From an uncultured Clostridia bacterium (lineage in GTDB: Bacteria > Bacillota > Clostridia > Oscillospirales > Oscillospiraceae): 27,715 nucleotides of DNA. Positions 7,454 through 14,318 of this stretch are shown piece after piece (the stretch's first letter is position 1; the number at the start of each line of letters is the position of its first letter). The notes beneath the pieces were generated by a model. That model was given only the letters and a program-made list of their open reading frames with translations. It was not told the origin of the DNA and did not search any database. The DNA is taken from positions 1-27,715 of the forward strand of contig CAMHER010000002.1 in the NCBI GenBank assembly GCA_946184215.1. Direction: 5' to 3'. Both the position numbers and the translations under genes were made by a program.

Positions 7454-8188
7454 ATGGATCGCTATCAACTCAGAGACTATATGAACGCCGAGCCGGAGGC
7501 CAAGCTGCGCGACCTCGTCAGCAAGCTCATCTATGATGAGATCGTCGCGCTGCACATCGCGCCCGGCGCAAGACTGAACGTCAATCAGATCGCGACCTCT
7601 TTGGGCATTTCCCGCACCCCGGTGGCCGAGGCGATCGCCAAGCTGACGGAGATCGGCTTTGTCGTCACCCACCCGGGGCAGAGCGGCAGCTATGTCCTGG
7701 ACCTGAACCTGACGGACATGATCAGTCTCTACCAGGTGCGCTCCGCCATCGAAAGCGAGGCGGCCGCGCTTGCGGCTTACAGCGCCGACGAGGCCGCGGT
7801 GCGCGAGCTGACCGTCCTGGCCGAGGCCTTTCACGACAGCGTCACAAGGCGCGACATCCGCGGCATGAAGGACACGGACATGCCTTTCCACCAGCTGCTG
7901 ATCGACAGCTGCGGCAACCCCTACCTCAAGCAGAGCTACGAGCTGCTGCTGCCGAAGCTGACGATGTACCAGTCCTCGATGGTCGAGTTCATCGGAAAAA
8001 CGGGCGGCGAGGACAACCCCTGGATGCCCAGCGTAAAGTACAACCACACCTCGATCATCTCGGCGATCCGTCTGCGCATGCCGGAGATGGCGCGCCGCTC
8101 CATGGCCGATCATGTCAGCGCCTCGCTGAGCTTCACCTCTCTCGCCGGCCATGGAGCCGACCCCTTTACGGCGATCAAGGGGAAGTAG
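7454..8188 (+). CDS. GntR family transcriptional regulator, FadR-like (FCD domain)
   Basis: The product is a 244-residue repressor-type protein. The N-terminal winged helix-turn-helix (about 18-84) contains PGARLNVNQIATSLGISRTPV, a hallmark of GntR regulators. The C-terminal FCD domain (about 90-230) keeps the metal-binding set D142, H146, H198 and H220. Such proteins bind a small acid or other metabolite and control nearby catabolic genes; the ligand is unknown. AAGGAG lies six bases before the start at 7454. An upstream in-frame ATG at 7424 lies inside the rny terminator stem and is unlikely. No catabolic genes adjoin it, and there is no room for a promoter between the terminator and the gene. 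Confidence 0.9.
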   Translation: MDRYQLRDYMNAEPEAKLRDLVSKLIYDEIVALHIAPGARLNVNQIATSLGISRTPVAEAIAKLTEIGFVVTHPGQSGSYVLDLNLTDMISLYQVRSAIESEAAALAAYSADEAAVRELTVLAEAFHDSVTRRDIRGMKDTDMPFHQLLIDSCGNPYLKQSYELLLPKLTMYQSSMVEFIGKTGGEDNPWMPSVKYNHTSIISAIRLRMPEMARRSMADHVSASLSFTSLAGHGADPFTAIKGK

Positions 8189-8248
8189 TTTTCAGGTAAA
8201 GGCTTTATTCCGTGTTTTGTTGGATCTGGGTTTTTTCAGCATCGGAAG

Positions 8249-8270
8249 ACACGGCATATACACGGCATAT
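8249..8270. repeat. Two-copy 11-bp tandem repeat upstream of the secreted protein gene
   Basis: ACACGGCATAT occurs twice in tandem. It is followed closely by TTGACA (8278-8283), which has no good -10 partner. The repeat is about one helical turn long, so both copies face the same side of the DNA, as expected of a pair of protein-binding sites; this is inference. Confidence 0.4.
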
Positions 8271-8320
8271 ACATGGATTGACAGGAAAAGCAGAAAAAAC
8301 GATACGCGGAGGGAATGACC

Positions 8321-9253
8321 ATGAAACGAAAGCTCATTTGCTTGTACTTGCTGGTACTGCTTATCGCGGTGACGGGAGCGGGCTGCGGCCAGCGCGCCCA
8401 GGAGGACGTGATCCCGCCGGCCGTGCAGCAGACGCCCCTGCCCGAGGCCGGCGCGGCTCCTGAGAGCGCGGCAGAGACAGAAGTCACACCCGAACCCACG
8501 CCGGAAGCAACGCCGGAGCCGACGCCCGAGCCCACGCCCGAACCGACGCCCGAGCCCACGCCCGAGCCGGGAAAAGATCCCCCCGTTATCACCAAAACTC
8601 CGACGAGCGAGACGGTCGCCCCCGGCGGGACGGCCTGGTTCATCGCAAGGGCCGACAACGCGACGGAGATCAGCTGGTTTATTGCCAGCCCCGACGGGAC
8701 AAAGGGCTATAACGCCAAGGACCTTTCTGTCGACTTTCCGAACATCTCCTGTACCGGCGTGGGCGGAGAAACGCTCGGCATAGCCGGGATCGGGGAGGAG
8801 CTGGACGGCTGGAAGGTCAAGTGCAAGTTCACCGGCCCCGGCGGCTCGGTCTTCACCGAGGACGCGGAGATCCATGTGGCCGGCAGCTCCAGCCCCTGCC
8901 GCTCGCTTGAGGAGGTCATCGTGCTGATCCGCAGCAAGAAGGGTGCCGGGACGGCCGGCGTCGGATTGGCAAACGCCAGCGTAACGGCCCGGATCGCGGA
9001 CTATTTTGCGGACTCGGGCATCAGCGCGGAGGATGTGAAGACGACGGTACAGCAGTATACCGGGCGTCTGATGTATGAAAACAGGGTGACGTACAAGGAA
9101 AATGCCGCCGAGATCCTGGCGACCTTCCGGGGTATCGCCGCAGACCCCGACGCGTTTGATGCCCAGCTCAAGGACAGCGGCTATGAAGCCAAGCATTCCC
9201 CCTGGGACGACGAGCGTATTGCCGCCTGCTTTGCCGCGCTGACCATCGAATAA
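8321..9253 (+). CDS. Secreted or lipoprotein with Thr-Pro-Glu-Pro repeat stalk and Ig-like region
   Basis: The 310-residue protein opens with a basic, hydrophobic signal (MKRKLICLYLLVLLIAV) ending in TGAGC. C22 could be lipidated, although the lipobox is weak. Residues 57-83 are a run of TPEP repeats, a stiff wall-spanning spacer. Residues 88-190 look like an Ig-like beta domain (PVITKTPTSETVAPGGTAWF, then a Cys pair in NISCTG and VKCKF). The rest is a helical C-terminal part with no family I recognise. GGAGG lies eight bases before the ATG at 8321; the ATG at 8315 is too close to it. Expected location is the outer face of the membrane or the cell wall. It ends on a strong terminator and seems to be a single-gene unit. 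Confidence 0.8.
   Translation: MKRKLICLYLLVLLIAVTGAGCGQRAQEDVIPPAVQQTPLPEAGAAPESAAETEVTPEPTPEATPEPTPEPTPEPTPEPTPEPGKDPPVITKTPTSETVAPGGTAWFIARADNATEISWFIASPDGTKGYNAKDLSVDFPNISCTGVGGETLGIAGIGEELDGWKVKCKFTGPGGSVFTEDAEIHVAGSSSPCRSLEEVIVLIRSKKGAGTAGVGLANASVTARIADYFADSGISAEDVKTTVQQYTGRLMYENRVTYKENAAEILATFRGIAADPDAFDAQLKDSGYEAKHSPWDDERIAACFAALTIE
8489..8569 (+). repeat. Coding tandem repeat (Thr-Pro-Glu-Pro)
   Basis: Near-identical 12-base units of the type ACGCCCGAGCCC encode residues 57-83 of the secreted protein. Copy number of such repeats often varies between strains. Confidence 0.85.
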
Positions 9254-9309
9254 CGCGCGCAGGCGGGACAGGGGACCGACCCCTGCCCCTGCAAACAAAC
9301 CGTGCACAG

Positions 9310-9348
9310 AAAAGCCAGCATGGGCATTTCCGCCCATGCTGGCTTTTT
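9310..9348. terminator. Bidirectional intrinsic terminator
   Basis: A perfect 16-bp stem (9310-9325 with 9332-9347, core GCCAGCATGGGC) is flanked by A's on the left and T's on the right. It serves the secreted-protein gene and the convergent degV-like gene. Confidence 0.93.
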
Positions 9349-9372
9349 AATCGCAAAATAAAAACTAAAAGC

Positions 9373-10260
9373 TCAATCGACCCGCTCGCTGCCCCAGAAG
9401 AACAGCGCCACGGTGCCGGGACCGGTGTGGCTGCCGATCAGGTTGCCGATGTTGTTGATCAGCACCCTGCCGTCAAGCTTCGGAAAGCGCGCCTCGACGA
9501 GATCGGCCACGGCGCGGGCGTCTTCGTAACAGGCGGACATGGAGATAAAGCACTTGCCGGAATAGTCGGTGCCGCCCTCGGCGCACTCCTCCATCTTCTT
9601 GACGATCTCGCGGATGACCTTTTTCTTCGTGCGGATCTTAAAGCGCGGGATCAGCCGCCCGAGATTGTCCATGTTCATCAGCGGGCAGATCTCCAGAATG
9701 CCGCCGAACACGCCCGCGGCCTTGGAGATGCGGCCGCCCTTGACAAAGAAGGTCAGGTCGGAGGAGAAGAACCAGTGGTGGACCTTCAGCCGGTTTTCCT
9801 CGATCCAGGCGGCAAGCTCCTCAGCGGACAGACCCTCGTCGCGCTTGGCCGCGGCGGTGTCCATCAAAAGACCGTAGCCGGAGGATGCGCCGAGCGAGTC
9901 GATCACATGAACCGTGCGCTCGGGATAGCGTTCCTTTAAGATCAGCGCGGCGTTGCGGGCGGAATTGATCGTGCCCGAGATGCCGGAGGAGAGGCACACA
10001 TGCACCACGTCCTTGCCCTCTTCCAGGAAGGGGGTGAAGAAATCCACGTATTCCGAGACGTTGACCTGCGCGGTGCGGGTGTCGGCGCCTTCGCTCATGC
10101 GCCTGTAAAATTCGTCAAAGGGGATCGTCTGGCCCAGGTCGTCGGGGTACTCTGCACCGTCAAGGGCATAGTGAAAGCAGACGTAACGGACGCCGATGCG
10201 CTCAAAGTGCTCCTTGGACAGGTCGGCGGGGGAGCAGCAGCTCAAAATATACTCGCTCAT
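9373..10260 (-). CDS. DegV family fatty-acid-binding protein
   Basis: DegV/FakB proteins hold a fatty acid and present it to a fatty acid kinase. The 295-residue protein has the family marks: the two-lobe layout, LSSGISGTINSARNAAL (fatty-acid pocket loop), KGGRISKAAGVFGG, and the C-terminal HTGPGTVALFFWG. Length is normal (about 280-300). The start at 10260 has AAAGGA nine bases upstream; the ATG at 10269 lies directly against that site. No kinase gene (fakA) is visible nearby. It is convergent with the secreted-protein gene and I found no convincing promoter in the 100 bases upstream. Confidence 0.92.
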   Translation of the reverse strand: MSEYILSCCSPADLSKEHFERIGVRYVCFHYALDGAEYPDDLGQTIPFDEFYRRMSEGADTRTAQVNVSEYVDFFTPFLEEGKDVVHVCLSSGISGTINSARNAALILKERYPERTVHVIDSLGASSGYGLLMDTAAAKRDEGLSAEELAAWIEENRLKVHHWFFSSDLTFFVKGGRISKAAGVFGGILEICPLMNMDNLGRLIPRFKIRTKKKVIREIVKKMEECAEGGTDYSGKCFISMSACYEDARAVADLVEARFPKLDGRVLINNIGNLIGSHTGPGTVALFFWGSERVD

Positions 10261-10371
10261 AATTCTCATCCTTTCGCAAGAAAGTTGCTATACAATCACA
10301 CCGTAAGCGTAACCGCTGCGCCCTTTTTTTTCAAGCTACCCTGCCGGCCTTCGCTCTACGAAACAAAAAGA

Positions 10372-10406
10372 CGCGCGTAGAGCATCAAGACCATGCTCTA
10401 CGCGCG
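10372..10406 (-). terminator. Intrinsic terminator after the XRE regulator gene
   Basis: A perfect 14-bp stem (CGCGCGTAGAGCAT at 10372-10385 with its complement at 10393-10406) is followed on the minus strand by TCTTTTTG. It is also A/T-flanked on the other side. Confidence 0.88.
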
Positions 10407-10435
10407 AAAAAAGAACACTCTACGATTTGTAGACC

Positions 10436-11053
10436 TCAGGTCTTTTCGGTCTTTTTCTCCTTGGCATGCTTGCGGATGCGCAGGTTGCAGGCGAGGAAAA
10501 CCAGCACTTCGGCGGGAACGAGGATCAAAAACAGCTGCCAGGGATTGGCTGTCGGCAGGGTGAAATAGACGATCAGGAACAGCGAGGCCACGAACAGGGC
10601 GATCACATACTGCAGATGCCGCGTGCGCTTGAAAACGCAGATCAGGATCATGTAGACCAAAATCGCCGCGCTCAGCGCGAAGAGAAACAGCCGCCACTCG
10701 ACGATGTTCATCAGCCACAGCGTGACAAAGGTGATCAGAAAGGCCGTCAGCGTGCCGACCACGGCGATGGCGATAATGCGCTCGACGCTGTAGCTGACCT
10801 GCTCCACCTCGTTTTCCTTCGGCTTTTCCCACTTGTCGTGGGACGAGAGGATAAAGTCCACGCTCACACCGAAGATCTCGGCCAACTGCGTCAGCACATA
10901 GGCGTCGGGGATGGCCTCGCCGCGCTCCCACTTCGAGATGGTCTTGTCCGAATAGTTCAGCATCGCGCCCAGTTCGGCCTGTGTCAGGCCTTTTTCCGTG
11001 CGGAGCTTTATAATATTGCTTGCCGAAACAAGCTTCAACTCGTTTAATTCCAT
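10436..11053 (-). CDS. Membrane-anchored XRE/Cro-type transcriptional regulator
   Basis: This 205-residue protein has an N-terminal helix-turn-helix of the XRE family (about 10-68: IIKLRTEKGLTQAELGAML, SDKTISKWERGEAIPD). Four hydrophobic segments follow (about 92-185), the last ending in a basic tail KHAKEKKTEKT. The DNA-binding part is cytoplasmic and tethered to the membrane, a layout usually tied to sensing envelope or membrane state. AAGGAG lies about seven bases before the start. The gene is divergent from the thiol/Fe-S operon and their promoters nearly touch, so that operon is the likeliest target besides its own gene. The membrane part contains a few cysteines, but a redox-sensing role is only speculation. 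Confidence 0.9.
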   Translation of the reverse strand: MELNELKLVSASNIIKLRTEKGLTQAELGAMLNYSDKTISKWERGEAIPDAYVLTQLAEIFGVSVDFILSSHDKWEKPKENEVEQVSYSVERIIAIAVVGTLTAFLITFVTLWLMNIVEWRLFLFALSAAILVYMILICVFKRTRHLQYVIALFVASLFLIVYFTLPTANPWQLFLILVPAEVLVFLACNLRIRKHAKEKKTEKT

Positions 11054-11098
11054 GAAGAGCTCCTTTGCTCTTAAAACAAAAACCTGTTTGCTTGCCTC

Positions 11099-11127
11099 AT
11101 TTTATCTGTTCCCCCTGGGCAAGTCAA
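11099..11127 (-). promoter_or_regulatory. Sigma-A promoter of the XRE regulator gene
   Basis: On the minus strand TTGACT (11122-11127) and TAAAAT (11099-11104) are 17 bases apart. Its -35 box lies nine bases from the -35 box of the divergent operon. Confidence 0.8.
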
Positions 11128-11136
11128 GGGAAAAAG

Positions 11137-11165
11137 TTGAAACAAATTGTGACTTCGGATATAAT
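11137..11165 (+). promoter_or_regulatory. Sigma-A promoter of the thiol/Fe-S operon
   Basis: TTGAAA (11137-11142) and a perfect TATAAT (11160-11165) are 17 bases apart. The ATG at 11182 is only 16 bases past the -10 box, so the leader should be about 10 bases. Half-sites AAGTCA (11121-11126) and TGACTT (11150-11155) form a widely spaced dyad touching both divergent promoters. Confidence 0.82.
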
Positions 11166-11181
11166 CAAAGGAGGGGAAGAC

Positions 11182-11697
11182 ATGTTCAGCCCAGAAGCCG
11201 GAACGGCCGTGCCGGGAAGAAAGCCCGGCGATTATTTTCGCTGGCTGAAGGTTTGCGGCGGCTGCCTGCGCGTCCTGCTGCGCAGCGGCCGGAAGCGTGC
11301 GCCGCACGGGCCGAAGGGACGGCTTCGCGCCCTCTTGGGCAGCCTGGTCCTGACACAAAACGACGCACAGGAGACGCTGCTGAGCGGCTTTCCCGGACTT
11401 GTCGCCGTACCGGAGGCGCTTTTTCCCCTCCAGGCGGGGAGCCGCCTGACCCGATTTCCGCCTGCCGGAAAGGGAGAGGAGCCATTCTCCGCTCTGCGCC
11501 AGCTGGAAGAAAAGAGCGGCAGGCGCTTTGACTGGGACGCGTTTTTGTCGGCCTGCGAGAGACGAAACCGCCGCACGCGCGCCCTGCTCTGGCTCAGCGA
11601 GCACCTCCGCCGCCGCGCCGGCGCGCCGCTGAATACCGCCTCTGCCCAGGCCGCCCTGGCCTCGCTTGCGGAAGAGCTCAGCCACAGAAAGGAATGA
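11182..11697 (+). CDS. Uncharacterised basic protein with CGGC motif, first gene of the redox operon
   Basis: I do not recognise this 171-residue protein. It is rich in Arg, Leu and Ala, has no signal peptide or membrane helix, and looks mainly helical and cytoplasmic. A CGGC pair at residues 25-28 is the only striking motif; a CxxC beside thioredoxin and Fe-S genes suggests metal or disulfide chemistry, but this is inference. The start at 11182 has AAAGGAGG about seven bases upstream; the open frame extends further 5' but without ribosome sites. It is followed after six bases by the TlpA-like gene, so it is almost certainly co-transcribed. It could equally be a regulator or an assembly factor. 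Confidence 0.65.
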   Translation: MFSPEAGTAVPGRKPGDYFRWLKVCGGCLRVLLRSGRKRAPHGPKGRLRALLGSLVLTQNDAQETLLSGFPGLVAVPEALFPLQAGSRLTRFPPAGKGEEPFSALRQLEEKSGRRFDWDAFLSACERRNRRTRALLWLSEHLRRRAGAPLNTASAQAALASLAEELSHRKE

Positions 11698-11703
11698 ACC
11701 GAC

Positions 11704-12255
11704 ATGAAAAAAAGATGGCTCATCGCCTGCACAGCGATCCTGCTGCTGGTGATCCTCGCCTGCTGCAGCGGCATGGGCAAAGGCGGCCCTGCCGCCCCTT
11801 CGGAAACGCCCGCCGCCGCGCCGGAGAACGGAGAAACCGCCCCCGAGCAGACGGAAGCGGCGCTGCCGTTTACGACCACCGCCTTCGACGGGACGGAAGT
11901 GGACGAGAGCATCCTCTCCGGGGCCTCCGTCAACATGGTCAACTTTTTCGAGCCCTGGTGCCCGCCCTGCATCGCCGAGCTGCCGGAGCTGCAAAAGCTT
12001 TATGAAACGTACGCAGACCGGGGCTTCAACCTGATCGGCGTTTACTCGACCGAGGAGGGGACTGCCTCCGTGCTTGACGAGGCGGGGATCGGCTATCCCG
12101 TCCTGCGGTATACCGAGGCCTTCGACGTCTTCCAGACCGGCTATGTGCCGACCACGGTCTTTCTCGACGCCTCCGGCAAGCAGATCGGCGAGACGGTGGT
12201 CGGCGCGCGCTCCTACGAGCAGTGGGAGGAGATTGTAAAGGAGCTGCTGGGATGA
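11704..12255 (+). CDS. TlpA/ResA-like extracytoplasmic thioredoxin lipoprotein
   Basis: The 183-residue protein begins with a signal sequence ending ILACC (C20 or C21 likely lipidated) and a low-complexity Ala/Pro/Glu linker to about residue 52. A thioredoxin-fold domain follows, with active site WCPPC (85-89) and the cis-proline loop GYVPTT (P149). TlpA/ResA proteins reduce disulfides on the outer face of the membrane, for example in cytochrome c or other secreted thiol proteins, and need electrons from the cytosol through a membrane partner. Here the partner is probably the Fe-S protein two genes downstream, since no CcdA/DsbD-type gene is present. It overlaps the next gene by four bases (ATGA), which points to coupled translation. 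Confidence 0.93.
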   Translation: MKKRWLIACTAILLLVILACCSGMGKGGPAAPSETPAAAPENGETAPEQTEAALPFTTTAFDGTEVDESILSGASVNMVNFFEPWCPPCIAELPELQKLYETYADRGFNLIGVYSTEEGTASVLDEAGIGYPVLRYTEAFDVFQTGYVPTTVFLDASGKQIGETVVGARSYEQWEEIVKELLG

Positions 12256-12386
12256 AAAACACCCTCACATGGTTCCTGCTTGCCGCCGCGGCCGCGCTGA
12301 CGGGCGCGGGACTGTGGCTGGGGCAGCATGCCCTCGTGCTGCAAAAGGCTGTGCGCGTGTGTCTCGAGTGCGTGGGGATCGGCTGA
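12252..12386 (+). CDS. CD1871A-type CxxC membrane microprotein, 44 residues
   Basis: Hand translation of the gap between the TlpA-like and Fe-S genes gives a 44-residue protein. One membrane helix (about 5-24, TWFLLAAAAALTGAGLWLG) is followed by a short tail, LQKAVRVCLECVGIG. The tail matches what I know of the CD1871A family of CxxC-motif proteins from Clostridia. With the basic end inside, the CLEC motif should face outward, on the same side as the TlpA-like domain. The start overlaps the previous stop (ATGA), and the next gene begins two bases after its stop, so it is translated by coupling. A role as electron shuttle between the Fe-S protein and the thioredoxin is inferred from context. 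Confidence 0.85.
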   Translation: MKNTLTWFLLAAAAALTGAGLWLGQHALVLQKAVRVCLECVGIG

Positions 12387-12388
12387 AT

Positions 12389-13234
12389 ATGACGGACAGA
12401 AAGAGATTTTCGATCCAGGCTGCGGCAACCCTGCTGCAAAACGCCAATCTCCGGGGCTTCTTCACCGGGCGGATCTACCAGGGCGCGTCCAAAAGCGTCT
12501 GCGTCCCGGGGCTGAACTGCTATTCCTGCCCGGGCGCGGTCGGCGCCTGCCCGCTGGGTTCGCTGCAAAGCTTTCTTGGCTCGCGGCCCGTCAAGCTTCC
12601 CTATTACGTCATGGGATTGCTGCTCTTTTTCGGCGCGCTGCTCGGCCGCGCGGTCTGCGGCTTCCTCTGCCCGATCGGGTGGCTGCAGGAGCTGCTCCAC
12701 CGCATCCCTTTCCCGAAAAAGCTCCGGGGTGATCGCGCGTCGGGCCCGCTGCGCAAGCTGAAATATCTGATCCTCGCCCTAACGGTGACGCTGCCGCTCT
12801 TCTTTGCGCTCACGCCCTTCTTCTGCAAATACCTCTGCCCGGCGGGGACGCTCGCGGGGATCCTCCTCGCCCTGGCCGACGCGGCGGTCCGCCCGCTGCT
12901 CGGCGGCATCTTTGCCTGGAAGGCGGCGGTACTCGTCTCCCTTGTCGCGGCGAGCCTGCTGGTTTTCCGGCCGTTCTGCAAATACCTCTGCCCCCTCGGG
13001 GCGGTCTACGGTCTGTGCAACCGCTTTTCGCTCTACCGCGGCGAGGTGGACGCGGACAAATGCATCCGCTGCGAGAAGTGCGCCGCGGCCTGCCGCATGG
13101 GCGTGGAGCCCCAAAAGGCGATCAACAGCGCCGAATGCATCCGCTGCGGCGACTGTGCGCGCGCCTGCCCCACCGGCGCGATCCGCATGGGATTTCGTAC
13201 GGCGCGGTCGGAGAGAGGCAAAAAAAGCATATGA
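12389..13234 (+). CDS. NapH/YccM-like polytopic membrane iron-sulfur protein
   Basis: The 281-residue protein combines membrane helices (about 71-90, 126-145, 150-170 and 177-195) with many cysteine motifs. These are an N-terminal set C38/C44/C47/C54, three repeated CxxxCP motifs (C90-C94, C146-C150, C197-C201), and a C-terminal two-[4Fe-4S] ferredoxin domain (C225, C228, C231, C235 and C250, C253, C256, C260). NapH-type proteins pass electrons from the cytosolic side through or along the membrane. In this operon the likely acceptors are the CxxC peptide and the TlpA-like lipoprotein. It has no strong ribosome site of its own and begins two bases after the upstream stop, so coupling is likely. 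A terminator follows. Confidence 0.9.
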   Translation: MTDRKRFSIQAAATLLQNANLRGFFTGRIYQGASKSVCVPGLNCYSCPGAVGACPLGSLQSFLGSRPVKLPYYVMGLLLFFGALLGRAVCGFLCPIGWLQELLHRIPFPKKLRGDRASGPLRKLKYLILALTVTLPLFFALTPFFCKYLCPAGTLAGILLALADAAVRPLLGGIFAWKAAVLVSLVAASLLVFRPFCKYLCPLGAVYGLCNRFSLYRGEVDADKCIRCEKCAAACRMGVEPQKAINSAECIRCGDCARACPTGAIRMGFRTARSERGKKSI

Positions 13235-13249
13235 TCTGCCGACGATCCG

Positions 13250-13291
13250 TGAGGCGAATTCGTGTATCTTCTCGAATTCGCCTCATTTTTT
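13250..13291 (+). terminator. Intrinsic terminator of the thiol/Fe-S operon
   Basis: A perfect 13-bp stem (TGAGGCGAATTCG at 13250-13262 with its complement at 13273-13285) has a 10-base loop and is followed by six T's. Confidence 0.92.
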
Positions 13292-13361
13292 CTGCCTGCC
13301 GGTCTGCCCCGCCGGGAAGCCGCGGCATCCCCGAAGCGTGGGCATTCTTTTACAATACCTC

Positions 13362-13390
13362 TTGACACACAATACTATGCGTGGTATAGT
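13362..13390 (+). promoter_or_regulatory. Sigma-A promoter of the PadR operon
   Basis: Consensus TTGACA (13362-13367) and TATAGT (13385-13390) are 17 bases apart, immediately upstream of AAAGGAGGT and the padR-like start codon. Confidence 0.88.
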
Positions 13391-13393
13391 ATT
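13371..13393. promoter_or_regulatory. Probable PadR operator
   Basis: A perfect inverted repeat AATACTAT / ATAGTATT with a seven-base centre covers the spacer and the whole -10 box. The ATAC...GTAT-type dyad is typical of PadR-s2 sites. Binding would block RNA polymerase, giving negative autoregulation. Confidence 0.75.
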
Positions 13394-13414
13394 ACGCGAA
13401 AGGAGGTATTGCCG

Positions 13415-13735
13415 ATGCTGGACGCACAAATGAAGCGCGGTCTGCTCGAAAACTGCGTGCTTGCCGCGCTGGCGCGGGGCGATTCCTATGGCTATCAGAT
13501 CGTGAAGGACATGTCCTCCTTTGTTGCGGTCACCGAATCGACGCTCTATCCGATCCTCCGCCGCCTGGAGGGCGCCGGGGCGCTTTCGGTCTACAGTGTG
13601 GAGCATAACGGCCGTCTGCGCAAGTTTTACCATCTCACAGACGCGGGCCGCCGCCAGCTGGAGAGCTTTGCGGCCGACTGGGGGGAGCTTGCCGCCATGT
13701 ACGATTTTATCCGGGAGGGACTGGGCCATGAATAA
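13415..13735 (+). CDS. PadR family transcriptional regulator
   Basis: The 106-residue protein is a short (subfamily 2) PadR. A winged helix domain (about 5-80) contains GDSYGYQIVKDM and ESTLYPILRRLEGAGAL, with the wing in NGRLRKFYHLTDAGRR. A single C-terminal helix (about 82-103) serves dimerisation. These small repressors control envelope or multidrug genes next to them and often respond to hydrophobic compounds or cell-wall stress. AAAGGAGGT lies seven bases before the start at 13415; the open frame reads further upstream through the promoter and is not real there. Its last bases overlap the DUF1700 gene by eight (ATGAATAA), indicating a tight operon. Confidence 0.95.
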   Translation: MLDAQMKRGLLENCVLAALARGDSYGYQIVKDMSSFVAVTESTLYPILRRLEGAGALSVYSVEHNGRLRKFYHLTDAGRRQLESFAADWGELAAMYDFIREGLGHE

Positions 13736-14315
13736 ACAGGAGTATCTCGACGCGCTGCGCCGCGCGCTTGCGCAGATGCCGGGCGAGGAAAAGGAAAAGC
13801 AGATCGCCTATTATGACGAGCTGATCCAGGACATGTGCGAGGACGGCATGAGCGAGACCGAGGCCACGGCCCGCCTGGGCGATCCGGACGCCGTGGCGCA
13901 GGAGCTGCTTGCGGCGCTGCCGCTTTCAACGCTCGTCAAGACCCGTGTCAGACCGAGCGGCGGCTTTTCTCCGCTTGTAATCGCGCTGCTCGTGCTCGGC
14001 TTTCCGCTGTGGTTCCCGCTGCTTGCCTCCGTCTTTGCCGTGGTACTGAGCCTGCTCATCACGCTTTGGGCGCTTTTTATCAGCTATGCCGCGGTGGTGC
14101 TTGCGCTTGGCCTGTGCGCGGTCGCGACGCCTCTGGCGCTTGTTTTCGGCTTTGCTGAGGGCTCGCCGCTGGTGCTTATCGGACTGGCGCTGACCTCCGC
14201 GGGACTTTGCGTGCTCGGCGCACTGCTGATCCCGCCGCTTTTTCGCGGCCTTGCAGCACTGTGCCGCGCCGTTGTACGCGGTGTGAAATCGATCTTTATC
14301 AAAAAGGGGAGATAA
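13728..14315 (+). CDS. DUF1700 (HAAS-type) membrane protein
   Basis: The 195-residue protein starts with a helical HAAS/DUF1700 domain (about 1-65: MNKQEYLDALRRAL, EEKEKQIAYYDELIQDM, LGDPDAVAQELL). Several membrane segments follow (about 82-102, 105-125, 128-148 and 150-175), then a short basic cytoplasmic tail. DUF1700 proteins regularly follow PadR genes and precede DUF4097 genes; the domain is thought to act as a signalling or regulatory module at the membrane. The start overlaps padR, so translation is coupled. The longer open frame upstream of 13728 lies within padR and is not used. Function beyond the association is unknown. Confidence 0.9.
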   Translation: MNKQEYLDALRRALAQMPGEEKEKQIAYYDELIQDMCEDGMSETEATARLGDPDAVAQELLAALPLSTLVKTRVRPSGGFSPLVIALLVLGFPLWFPLLASVFAVVLSLLITLWALFISYAAVVLALGLCAVATPLALVFGFAEGSPLVLIGLALTSAGLCVLGALLIPPLFRGLAALCRAVVRGVKSIFIKKGR

Positions 14316-14318
14316 AAG

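Noticed and set aside
8278..8306. TTGACA with GATACG 17 bases later, before the secreted protein gene
   Set aside because: The -10 match is poor and the start of transcription would fall inside the ribosome site.
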